Source: Pedobacter sp. MR2016-24 (lineage in GTDB: Bacteria; Bacteroidota; Bacteroidia; Sphingobacteriales; Sphingobacteriaceae). Taken from it: a DNA stretch of 64,000 bases. Position 1 is the stretch's first letter, and each line of letters opens with the position of its first letter. This document shows, piece by piece, positions 17,579 to 25,710 of the stretch. The position numbers and the translations under genes are program-made. Under the pieces are notes generated by a model, which saw only the letters and a list, made by a program, of their open reading frames with translations, was not told the DNA's origin and made no database searches. Location of the stretch: positions 310,001 to 374,000 of the forward strand of contig NZ_JAPIVO010000002.1 of the NCBI RefSeq assembly GCF_026239655.1, in the 5' to 3' direction.

Positions 17579-18118
17579 ATGATTAGATATTTATCAGTTA
17601 CCGCTGTTGATGATCCATATATATCCTATGTGCAGGAATTATATATGGCGACTTTTCCGGAGAAAGAACGGAGAGATTGGAGCCAGCTCTTGGATATGAT
17701 TGAAAATACTCCCGAGATGTGGTTGCAGCTGATTGAGGCAGATGAACAGGTAATTGGATTCCTGGTGTTATGGGCTCTGGAGGAGTGGTTATTTGTGGAA
17801 TATTTTGCCATTGATCCTGAACATCGAGGAAAAAACTATGGAGCACAGGTAATGCAGGATCTAACTGGTCTGAATCATACAAAACTGATCCTGGAAGTAG
17901 AGCCTCCTCAAACTGATGATGCTGTACGCAGGATTCACTTTTATAAAAGAAATGGACTGACCTGTCTGCCTTTCGATTATTTGCAGCCATCTTATTCTAA
18001 TCCTGAACAATCATATCCAATGTTACTGATGAGTAATGCTGTTGAAAAAGAGGAAGTATATTTTACTGAGGTCATTAGCTTCATCAAGCGTTGCGTATAT
18101 TTTAAAGGGTGTAAATAA
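17579..18118 (+). CDS. GNAT-family N-acetyltransferase
   Basis: 179 residues. The acetyl-CoA binding strand and loop appear as YFAIDPEHRGKNYGAQVMQDL (the R-G-x-x-Y-G variant of motif A), followed by LILEVEPPQ and the closing HFYKRNGLT. Substrate unknown. Expressed on its own, after the desulfurase terminator. Confidence 0.85.
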   Translation: MIRYLSVTAVDDPYISYVQELYMATFPEKERRDWSQLLDMIENTPEMWLQLIEADEQVIGFLVLWALEEWLFVEYFAIDPEHRGKNYGAQVMQDLTGLNHTKLILEVEPPQTDDAVRRIHFYKRNGLTCLPFDYLQPSYSNPEQSYPMLLMSNAVEKEEVYFTEVISFIKRCVYFKGCK

Positions 18119-18215
18119 AATATCCATTCCGTTCCAAGGAAGATTTATTAAACAAAGCTAACCTTCACCTGTTATTTAGGTAGTTCATATAATTATTCAT
18201 CAAAATATATTTGTT

Positions 18216-18422
18216 ATGATAACTCCGGAAGAACAACATCAGGAAGAAGAAAATAAAAAAACTGTGTATAAAGAAACTACAGAAGAGGAAGAGTTGAACA
18301 GTGGCGAAACCTCTTCTCCGGGTCAGTCCGGCAGATCAGAATTTACACGCCACCCGGATAGAAAGAACCCGCCTTTAGGATCAAGTCATGAGCCGGGTGT
18401 AACACCAGGAAGAGACTTCTAA
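18216..18422 (+). CDS. Small disordered hypothetical protein, 68 residues
   Basis: Highly charged and low in hydrophobic residues: a Glu-rich N-terminal half (EEQHQEEENKK, TEEEELNSGE) and a Gly/Pro/Ser/Arg tail. It is predicted intrinsically disordered. A clean terminator directly downstream and its isolated position suggest a real gene. Function unknown. Confidence 0.6.
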   Translation: MITPEEQHQEEENKKTVYKETTEEEELNSGETSSPGQSGRSEFTRHPDRKNPPLGSSHEPGVTPGRDF

Positions 18423-18444
18423 AAAAGAAATGATCAAAATTTGG

Positions 18445-18475
18445 CCCTGAGATATAAAAATCTCAGGGTTTTTTT
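18445..18475 (+). terminator. Intrinsic terminator
   Basis: CCCTGAGAT pairs perfectly with ATCTCAGGG (6-nt loop), followed by seven T. Confidence 0.9.
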
Positions 18476-18615
18476 ATGTCCTTTCCAGAGTAAATATTAC
18501 GATATAAATTTGGCTGTTAAGAAATTCTCCATTACATTAGAGCGTTGAACATATTAAATATTTTTTAATAACAAGGAATAATTGATATGCTAAAACGTTT
18601 TAAATAATAAATTGT

Positions 18616-19296
18616 ATGAACAGACACCACTTTCGCTATTTAGCCGCAATTCTATTCTTATTTTCATTGTCAGTTTCTGTTTCAGCACAGGACAAGGAAG
18701 TATTTAGGCAAAAAGGATATATCCTGACGTTTATCAATCAGGAGCAGGCTTTCGATCCGGCATTAAGGACAAGGATGATAAAGACATTTTTTAAAGTCTA
18801 TCCGGAATTGTGTAAAGCCTATAATCCTGCAGCTGTAAAGGAAATTACTTTTGTAATTGATACCGCATATAAGGGAGTAGCAGCAACAAGCGATGCCCGT
18901 GTTGCGTACAGTCCGGTCTGGTTTAAAAAGAATCCCGGAGATATTGATGTGGTAACTCATGAAGTGATGCATATTGTGCAGGCATATGGTCAGAGCAATG
19001 GTCCATGGTGGGTGACAGAAGGAATTGCAGATTATGTAAGATACAAATACGGGGTAGATAACGTTGGTGCCAAATGGACCCTGCCAGCATATCAAGCCGG
19101 TCAGAATTATGATAACGGATACCGTATCACCGCAAGGTTTCTGGCCTGGCTGGAAAAAAACGGGAATGCCGGAATTGTGAAAACACTGGATCAGCACATG
19201 CGCAATCACAGCTATACAGAAGAAATATGGAAAATAAAGACAGGTAAAACTTTAGCTGATTTATGGACCGCCTACACAATAAATCCTACATTGTAA
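18616..19296 (+). CDS. Secreted basic secretory protein (BSP)-type putative metallopeptidase
   Basis: 226 residues with a signal peptide ending near SVSAQ (residue 25). The zinc motif THEVMHIVQ (H115, E116, H119) is followed by WWVTEGIADYVRYKYG, as in the plant basic secretory protein family, a gluzincin-like fold. It probably acts in the periplasm or outside the cell as a peptidase, though activity of the family is poorly proven. It precedes the GH92 gene by 27 bp, so the two may be co-transcribed to degrade glycoproteins (inference). Confidence 0.82.
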   Translation: MNRHHFRYLAAILFLFSLSVSVSAQDKEVFRQKGYILTFINQEQAFDPALRTRMIKTFFKVYPELCKAYNPAAVKEITFVIDTAYKGVAATSDARVAYSPVWFKKNPGDIDVVTHEVMHIVQAYGQSNGPWWVTEGIADYVRYKYGVDNVGAKWTLPAYQAGQNYDNGYRITARFLAWLEKNGNAGIVKTLDQHMRNHSYTEEIWKIKTGKTLADLWTAYTINPTL

Positions 19297-19323
19297 AACC
19301 AACAATAATATAAACCTATAATA

Positions 19324-21615
19324 ATGATTAAACAATTCTTATCAGTACTGCTGTTCTCTGCCGCATTGCCGGCCCTGGCACAGCAGACTGCTCAAATTAC
19401 TGATCCGGTTGAATGGATCAATCCTTTAATGGGAACTGCCAGTAAACCGGATCTGTCTAATGGAAATACGTACCCTGCTATTGCTTTACCCTGGGGAATG
19501 AACTTCTGGACGCCACAGACAGGTAAAATGGGTGACGGATGGGCATATACCTATGATGCCGATAAAATTAAAGGCTTTAAACAGACTCACCAGCCATCTC
19601 CCTGGATGAATGATTACGGACAGTTTTCTGTAATGCCGGTAACGGGTAAAAAGAGATTTTCACAGACGGATCGCGAGAGCTGGTTTTCCCATAAAGCCGA
19701 AACAGCTAAACCCTACTATTACAGTGTTTACCTGGCTGATGCTGATGTGACCACAGAAATTACACCTACAGAAAGAGCAGCGCAATTTCGTTTTACTTTC
19801 CCACAATCTGACAGTTCTTTTGTTGTAGTCGATGCTTTCGACAAAGGGTCTTACGTTAAGGTAATCCCTAAAGAGGGAAAAATCATTGGCTACAGTACAA
19901 AATATGCAAGGGGACCATTACCTAATTTCAAAAACTACTTCGTTATTTATTTTGATAAGCCAATTGTATCAGCAGATACATGGCATGGTAATCAGCTGGC
20001 AAAAGATACGCTGGAGTTAAAGAGTAATCATTCCGGTGCTATAGTCGGCTTTAAAACAAAAAAAGGCGAGCAGGTTGGGATGAAGGTAGCTTCCTCATTC
20101 ATCAGCATAGAACAGGCTGAGCTAAACTTAAAGCGTGAGCTGGCAAATGACAGTTTCGACGTCACCAAACAAAAAGCTAAAGCCATCTGGAATAAAACCC
20201 TGAACAGGATAAATGTGGAAGGAGGAACGGTAGATCAGACACGTACATTCTATTCTAGTTTATACCGTACATTGTTTTTTCCTAACAAAATGTATGAACT
20301 CGATGCATCCAATAAAATTGTACACTGGAGTCCGTATAATGGTAAAACCCTGCCAGGCTACATGTTTGCTGGAACTGGCTTCTGGGATACTTTCAGGGCA
20401 TTATATCCATTCTTAAATCTGGTGTACCCATCTATTAATAAAGAGATGCAGGAAGGTCTGATCAATGATTATAAAGAAGGCGGATGGTTGCCTGAATGGT
20501 CAAGCCCGGGTTATGCCAATATCATGGTGGGCAACAATTCAGCTTCCGTAGTGGCCGATGCCTATATCAAAGGTATGCGCGGTTATGACATTGAAAAGTT
20601 GTACGAAGCATTGACACATGGCGCGAATAATGAAGGTCCGATAGAGGCAGTAGGCAGAAATGGTGTGAAATATTATAATGAACTGGGTTATGTTCCTTTT
20701 GATGTGAAGATCTCTGAAAATGCCGCCAAAACACTGGAATATGCTTATGATGATTTTACTATTTACCAGTTAGGGAGAGCATTAAACAAACCGAAATCAG
20801 AGACTGATATATACGCCAAAAGAGCGATGAACTATAAGAACCTGTTTGATCCTTCTTCAGGATTGATGCGTGGTAAAAATAAAGATGGGTCCTTCCAGTC
20901 GCCATTCAGCCCTTTTAAATGGGGTGGTGCATTTACTGAAGGTAACAGCTGGCATTATTCATGGTCAGTATTCCAGGATATTGATGGTTTAGCTACATTA
21001 ATGGGTGGTAAAGATAAATTCGCTACCAAACTGGATTCCGTATTTTCATTGCCTCCGGTATTTGATGAGAGTGAATACGGTGGTGTGATCCATGAGATCC
21101 GTGAGATGCAGATTGCGAATATGGGACAGTATGCACATGGTAACCAGCCCATTCAGCATATGACTTATCTGTACAATTATGCAGGTCAGCCATGGAAGAC
21201 ACAGTACTGGGTAAGAGAAGTGATGGACAGGATGTATAAAGCTACGCCTGACGGGTATTGCGGTGATGAAGACAATGGTCAGACTTCTGCCTGGTATGTT
21301 TTCTCTGCTTTAGGTTTTTATCCGGTTACACCTGCTGTGGATCAGTACGTATTGGGTGCGCCTTTGTTTAAAAAGGTAACACTTAACCTGGAGAACGGGA
21401 AAAAGGTAGTATTGAATGCCGCCAATAACAGTGCAGACAACAGGTATATACAATCTTTGAAATTCAACACCAAAGAGTATGGTAAAAATTACCTTACCCA
21501 CTCAGAATTACTGAAAGGAGCAACGCTTGATTTTAATATGACAGCGCAGCCAAATAAGAAAAGAGGAGTACACACTACTGATTTTCCTTATTCCTTGTCT
21601 ACTGACAAAAAGTAA
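19324..21615 (+). CDS. GH92-family alpha-mannosidase (secreted)
   Basis: 763 residues with a signal peptide (cleavage near LPALAQ). The N-terminal beta-sandwich begins at VEWINPLMGTASKPD, and the catalytic (alpha/alpha)6 domain has TGFWDTFRALYPF, WLPEWSSPGY, GNQPIQHMTYLYNYAGQPW and GYCGDEDNGQTSAWYVFSALG. These are GH92 hallmarks, a calcium-dependent exo-mannosidase family. Enzymes of this family trim N-glycans or mannans. No SusC/SusD genes lie nearby, so it is outside a polysaccharide utilisation locus. It ends at a long bidirectional terminator. Confidence 0.92.
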   Translation: MIKQFLSVLLFSAALPALAQQTAQITDPVEWINPLMGTASKPDLSNGNTYPAIALPWGMNFWTPQTGKMGDGWAYTYDADKIKGFKQTHQPSPWMNDYGQFSVMPVTGKKRFSQTDRESWFSHKAETAKPYYYSVYLADADVTTEITPTERAAQFRFTFPQSDSSFVVVDAFDKGSYVKVIPKEGKIIGYSTKYARGPLPNFKNYFVIYFDKPIVSADTWHGNQLAKDTLELKSNHSGAIVGFKTKKGEQVGMKVASSFISIEQAELNLKRELANDSFDVTKQKAKAIWNKTLNRINVEGGTVDQTRTFYSSLYRTLFFPNKMYELDASNKIVHWSPYNGKTLPGYMFAGTGFWDTFRALYPFLNLVYPSINKEMQEGLINDYKEGGWLPEWSSPGYANIMVGNNSASVVADAYIKGMRGYDIEKLYEALTHGANNEGPIEAVGRNGVKYYNELGYVPFDVKISENAAKTLEYAYDDFTIYQLGRALNKPKSETDIYAKRAMNYKNLFDPSSGLMRGKNKDGSFQSPFSPFKWGGAFTEGNSWHYSWSVFQDIDGLATLMGGKDKFATKLDSVFSLPPVFDESEYGGVIHEIREMQIANMGQYAHGNQPIQHMTYLYNYAGQPWKTQYWVREVMDRMYKATPDGYCGDEDNGQTSAWYVFSALGFYPVTPAVDQYVLGAPLFKKVTLNLENGKKVVLNAANNSADNRYIQSLKFNTKEYGKNYLTHSELLKGATLDFNMTAQPNKKRGVHTTDFPYSLSTDKK

Positions 21616-21619
21616 TTAT

Positions 21620-21674
21620 CTTTTATACAAGAAAGCCCGGTTAACATTGTCAACCGGGCTTTCTTGTATAAAAG
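21620..21674. terminator. Bidirectional terminator between GH92 and accD
   Basis: A perfect 23-bp inverted repeat (21620-21642 with 21652-21674) with a 9-nt loop. The arm ends CTTTT... and ...AAAAG give short T-runs on both strands, fitting two convergent genes. Confidence 0.9.
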
Positions 21675-21679
21675 ACATA

Positions 21680-22525
21680 TTAGTTCTTTACCATCTTAAG
21701 GAATGACGCGAGTTTAGCTTTCATTGCCCTGCGGTCTACTATAAAATCAAGGAATCCGTGCTCTTGTACAAATTCTGCCGTCTGGAATCCTTTCGGTAAA
21801 TCCTTTTTTATGGTTTCTTTAATTACCCTCGGACCGGCAAAGCCGATCAATGCACCTGGCTCTGCGATGTTGATATCACCAAGCATTGCATATGAAGCCG
21901 TTACACCACCTGTAGTCGGATCTGTAAGCAAAGAGATGTAGGGTACTTTCGCCTGACTCAGCAAAGCTAATTTAGCCGATGTTTTTGCCATTTGCATCAG
22001 TGAGAATGCAGCTTCCATCATTCTTGCTCCGCCAGATTTAGAAATCATCAGGAATGGAATTTTATGTTTTATGCTATAATCGATAGAGCGGGCAATTTTT
22101 TCTCCTACCACTGACCCCATGGAGCCACCAATAAAGTTGAAATCCATACAGGCGATAACCAGCTCTTCACCTTCAATTTTACCTACGCCGGCACGTATAG
22201 CATCTTTTAAACCTGTTTTAGCCATAGTATCTACCAGGCGTTCTGTATAAGGTTTGCTATCTATAAAGTTAAGCGGATCTCCTGAAGTCAGGTCGCTGAA
22301 AAGTTCAGTAAAATCGTTATTATCAAATAATACCTCAAAATATTCTTTAGAGCCCACTCTTAAGTGATAGTCACAATAGTGGCAAACATATTTATTTTCG
22401 GTAAGGTCTGCGCTATGTAATGCTTTTTTGCAATTAGGACATTTGTTCCATAAGCCATCCGGCGCTTCTTTTTTTTCTTCAGTCAGCGTACTGATACCTT
22501 TTTTTTCTCTCTTAAACCAAGCCAT
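21680..22525 (-). CDS. accD: Acetyl-CoA carboxylase carboxyltransferase subunit beta
   Basis: 281 residues. The N-terminal zinc ribbon has C29, C32, C48 and C51 (CPNC and CHYC), then the crotonase-like carboxyltransferase domain with [17 protein letters not shown] and SGGARMMEA. It transfers the carboxyl group to acetyl-CoA in the first step of fatty acid synthesis. accA is not in the window. The promoter lies in the 151-bp gap shared with the divergent aldolase gene. Confidence 0.93.
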   Translation of the reverse strand: MAWFKREKKGISTLTEEKKEAPDGLWNKCPNCKKALHSADLTENKYVCHYCDYHLRVGSKEYFEVLFDNNDFTELFSDLTSGDPLNFIDSKPYTERLVDTMAKTGLKDAIRAGVGKIEGEELVIACMDFNFIGGSMGSVVGEKIARSIDYSIKHKIPFLMISKSGGARMMEAAFSLMQMAKTSAKLALLSQAKVPYISLLTDPTTGGVTASYAMLGDINIAEPGALIGFAGPRVIKETIKKDLPKGFQTAEFVQEHGFLDFIVDRRAMKAKLASFLKMVKN

Positions 22526-22676
22526 GTTATTCGTTGAAAAATGCGATTACAAAGAAACGAAAAAAAATTAGAACAGTTTAACCTAGTTTCAGGATTACTT
22601 TGGCTAAATAATGACACAAGAGATTTGCCCACCCTGATATTTTTCCTAACTTCGGCATATATAAAATCTAATAACA

Positions 22677-23756
22677 ATGAGTTTAAAAGGCTATAAAGGC
22701 GTAATTTACGGAGATGCCGTTCAGGAATTATTTGAACAGGCTAAAAAACATCAGTTTGCATTACCTGCAGTTAATGTTACCGGTACAAATACGGTCAACG
22801 CGGTTATGGAAACTGCAAAAGCGGTGAATTCACCAGTAATGATCCAGTTATCTAATGGTGGCGCGCAGTTTTACGCGGGCAAAACGTTAAATAATGACAA
22901 CTTAAATGCATGTATCCTTGGTGCAGTATCTGCAGCAAAACATGTTCATTTGTTAGCAGAGCATTACGGTGTTGCTGTTGTTCTGCATACAGACCATGCT
23001 GCTAAAAAGTTATTGCCATGGATTGATGGATTGTTGGATCACGGAGAAAAATTCTTTGCTGAAACCGGAAAACCGTTGTTTTCTTCGCATATGATTGACC
23101 TTTCTGAAGAGTCTATCGAAGAAAACATGGAAATCTCTGTGAAATATTTAGCGCGTATGGCCAAGATGGGCATGACGCTGGAAATTGAATTAGGTGTAAC
23201 AGGTGGTGAAGAAGATGGTGTTGATAACAGTGATGTTGACAGCTCTAAGTTATATACTCAACCTTCGGAAGTAGCTTATGCTTATGAAGAATTAAGTAAA
23301 GTAAGTGATAAATTTACTGTTGCTGCGGCTTTCGGTAATGTTCATGGTGTTTACAAGCCAGGTAATGTGAAATTGCAACCGGTAATTCTGAAGCACTCCC
23401 AGGATTTCGTGAAAGAGAAATTTAACCTTACTGCTGAAAAGCCGGTTAACTTTGTATTCCATGGTGGATCTGGTTCTTCTACTGAAGAAATCAGAGAAGC
23501 AATTTCTTATGGTGCTATCAAAATGAATATCGATACGGATATGCAATGGGCATACTGGGAAGGTATCCTTGATTATTATAAAGCGAATGAAGCTTATCTG
23601 CAAGGTCAGATTGGTAATCCTGATGGTGAAGATAAACCTAACAAAAAGTATTATGATCCACGCGTTTGGTTGCGCAAAGGTGAAGAAGCTTTTGTTAAGC
23701 GTTTAACCCAGGCTTTTGAAGATTTAAACTGCAGAAATGCAAGTGATAAATTATAA
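22677..23756 (+). CDS. fbaA: Class II fructose-bisphosphate aldolase
   Basis: 359 residues, the long class IIA form. Zinc ligands are in VVLHTDHAAKK (His) and ELGVTGGEEDGVDN, plus GNVHGVY and FHGGSGSS. It interconverts fructose-1,6-bisphosphate with DHAP and glyceraldehyde-3-phosphate. It is a single gene with its own terminator. Confidence 0.94.
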   Translation: MSLKGYKGVIYGDAVQELFEQAKKHQFALPAVNVTGTNTVNAVMETAKAVNSPVMIQLSNGGAQFYAGKTLNNDNLNACILGAVSAAKHVHLLAEHYGVAVVLHTDHAAKKLLPWIDGLLDHGEKFFAETGKPLFSSHMIDLSEESIEENMEISVKYLARMAKMGMTLEIELGVTGGEEDGVDNSDVDSSKLYTQPSEVAYAYEELSKVSDKFTVAAAFGNVHGVYKPGNVKLQPVILKHSQDFVKEKFNLTAEKPVNFVFHGGSGSSTEEIREAISYGAIKMNIDTDMQWAYWEGILDYYKANEAYLQGQIGNPDGEDKPNKKYYDPRVWLRKGEEAFVKRLTQAFEDLNCRNASDKL

Positions 23757-23772
23757 TCCTTATCAATAGGTT

Positions 23773-23810
23773 AAAAACCGCTTTCTGAATTTCAGAAAGC
23801 GGTTTTTTTT
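23773..23810 (+). terminator. Intrinsic terminator after the aldolase gene
   Basis: A perfect dyad of about 17 bp arms (the sequence around ACCGCTTTCTGA and its complement) with a minimal loop, ending in a run of T. Confidence 0.92.
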
Positions 23811-23868
23811 TGTCATTTAAAATCGATGCAATCATTAATATATATATTAGTAAAATAAAATTAAGGTC

Positions 23869-24333
23869 ATGGAATCCACCGCTCAGAATAAAAATCTATT
23901 TGAACGTTTTTCAAATGCTGCAACAAAATTTACGGGTAGTTCTTCTGCCTTTGTCATTGCGCTGGTCACGGTAATCTTGTGGGCGGTTACAGGGCCGTTG
24001 TTCCATTACTCTGAAACATGGCAGCTGGTCATTAATACCGGAACTACGATCATTACATTCCTGATGGTATTCCTGATCCAGAAAGCACAGAACAAGGATG
24101 GTAAGGCTATTCAGCTGAAATTGAATGAACTGATTGCTGCACATGAAAGGGCAAGTAACAGGATGGTTGATATAGAAGATTTAACTGAAGCTGAGCTTGA
24201 CCAGCTGCATAAATTCTATGTTACATTGTCCTCTTTGGCAAAACAAGAAACCGATATTCATTGTTCTCATTCTATAGATGCAGCGCAGGAGATAAACGAG
24301 ATTAAAACAAAACATTCCCACAAAAATAATTAA
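23869..24333 (+). CDS. Low-affinity iron permease family protein
   Basis: 154 residues. Two membrane segments (about 25-45 and 50-70, SAFVIALVTVILWAVTGPLF and TGTTIITFLMVFLIQ) followed by QNKDGKAIQLKLNELI, the conserved pattern of the Iron_permease family (similar to half of yeast Fet4). The cytoplasmic tail is rich in Glu and His. Transport function of bacterial members is not proven. The GNAT gene starts 7 bp later. Confidence 0.85.
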   Translation: MESTAQNKNLFERFSNAATKFTGSSSAFVIALVTVILWAVTGPLFHYSETWQLVINTGTTIITFLMVFLIQKAQNKDGKAIQLKLNELIAAHERASNRMVDIEDLTEAELDQLHKFYVTLSSLAKQETDIHCSHSIDAAQEINEIKTKHSHKNN

Positions 24334-24340
24334 AATAACG

Positions 24341-24763
24341 ATGGAAATACTGCAGGTGAATAAGATCAGGACTCAGGAAGAATTGGAAAGTGCATTCGCT
24401 GTCCGTAAGAAAGTTTTTGTGGAAGAACAGCACTGCCCGCCAGAACTGGAATATGAAAATGAAGACGTATCAACACATTTTCTCGCCTTAATGGATAACC
24501 ATCCTTGTGGGGCCTGTCGCTGGCGTAAAACAGACAAGGGTTATAAGCTGGAGCGTTTTGCTGTGCTAAAAGAATTCAGAGGCAAAAGAGTAGGACAAGC
24601 CATGCTGGCTGCTGTTCTGGACGATCTGCCTGCTGACGCGGATCTGATATATCTGCATGCGCAGTTGGATGCAGTTGGACTGTATGCAAAATTTGGTTTT
24701 GCAGTAGAGGGAGAACAGTTTGAAGAAGCCGGGATCAAACACTTCAAAATGGTGAAACGTTAA
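24341..24763 (+). CDS. GNAT-family N-acetyltransferase (YjcF/ElaA-like)
   Basis: 140 residues. EELESAFAVRKKVFVEEQ at the N-terminus and LERFAVLKEFRGKRVGQAML with LHAQLDAVGLYAKFGF are typical of the YjcF/ElaA branch of GNAT. Substrate unknown. Only 4 bp separate its stop from that of the convergent HMG-CoA lyase gene. Confidence 0.87.
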   Translation: MEILQVNKIRTQEELESAFAVRKKVFVEEQHCPPELEYENEDVSTHFLALMDNHPCGACRWRKTDKGYKLERFAVLKEFRGKRVGQAMLAAVLDDLPADADLIYLHAQLDAVGLYAKFGFAVEGEQFEEAGIKHFKMVKR

Positions 24764-24767
24764 AAGC

Positions 24768-25631
24768 TCAGGTTTTAAATACCTGCGCTGATAAGCTCAA
24801 TGCTTCCTGCCATTTACTGGTATCCAGATTCAGGACTTCTCCGCGTGCTTCAAGGAAAGCAATCAGTTCTTCCGTGGCCAGATTACCTGTAAGGTCATCT
24901 GCCGCCATTGGACAACCGCCAAAGCCTTTTGCAGCACTATCAAATCTTCTGCAGCCGCTGTTATAGGCGGCTTCAATTTTTTCCAGACTTGTCTCTGGTG
25001 TACTGTGGAGGTGAAGACCTATTTCGGCCGACCCGCATTTATTATTTAACAGCGGAATTAGTTCTGCTATCTTTTCCGGGCTTGATACTCCGGTGGTGTC
25101 TGACAGGGAAAGAATTTTTGTACCACGTTCTGTCAGTGCAGTAGCCCATTGTTCTACAACTTCTTTGTGATATGGATCACCGTAAGGATTTCCAAATCCC
25201 ATGGACAAATAAATAACCGCAGTTTTCTGATGTTTGTCACACAGTTCCAGCAATTGCTCCACCGTATGCAGAGATTCTGCGATAGAGGAGTTTGTATTCC
25301 TTTGCTGGAAGGTCTCAGAGATAGAAAAAGGGAAGCCTATATAACTGATCTCCGGAAAGGTCATCGCGTCTTCAGCACCTCTCAAATTGGCTACAATAGC
25401 CAGTAATTTACTCCTGGTTTCACTCAGATCAAGTTGTGCCAGCACTTCCCTCGTATCGGTCAGTTGAGGTATTGCCCTGGCGGACACAAAACTTCCAAAA
25501 TCAATGGTATCAAATCCTACCGCTAACAGCGAATTGATATAAGCCGCTTTCAGGGCAGTAGGAATAAAATCGTGAATACCCTGCATTGCATCTCTTGGGC
25601 ATTCTATCAGTTTAACCGGTTGCTGTTTCAT
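24768..25631 (-). CDS. Hydroxymethylglutaryl-CoA lyase
   Basis: 287 residues of the HMGL/DRE-TIM aldolase family. The family signature GFGGCPMAADDLTGNL (Cys in the active-site loop) is near residue 240, and the metal His pair appears in IGLHLHST. It cleaves HMG-CoA to acetyl-CoA and acetoacetate in leucine degradation, which fits the presence of leucine dehydrogenase elsewhere in the window. Monocistronic. Confidence 0.88.
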   Translation of the reverse strand: MKQQPVKLIECPRDAMQGIHDFIPTALKAAYINSLLAVGFDTIDFGSFVSARAIPQLTDTREVLAQLDLSETRSKLLAIVANLRGAEDAMTFPEISYIGFPFSISETFQQRNTNSSIAESLHTVEQLLELCDKHQKTAVIYLSMGFGNPYGDPYHKEVVEQWATALTERGTKILSLSDTTGVSSPEKIAELIPLLNNKCGSAEIGLHLHSTPETSLEKIEAAYNSGCRRFDSAAKGFGGCPMAADDLTGNLATEELIAFLEARGEVLNLDTSKWQEALSLSAQVFKT

Positions 25632-25665
25632 GGGGCTTCAAAATAGGTAAAAATTGGCAGAAACG

Positions 25666-25691
25666 AAAAAAGGCACCATCGGGTGCCTTTT
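25666..25691 (-). terminator. Intrinsic terminator of secDF
   Basis: On the minus strand AAAAGGCACC pairs with GGTGCCTTTT around a 4-nt loop and is followed by T residues. Confidence 0.88.
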
Positions 25692-25710
25692 GATATTTGT
25701 TAAGCGTAGC

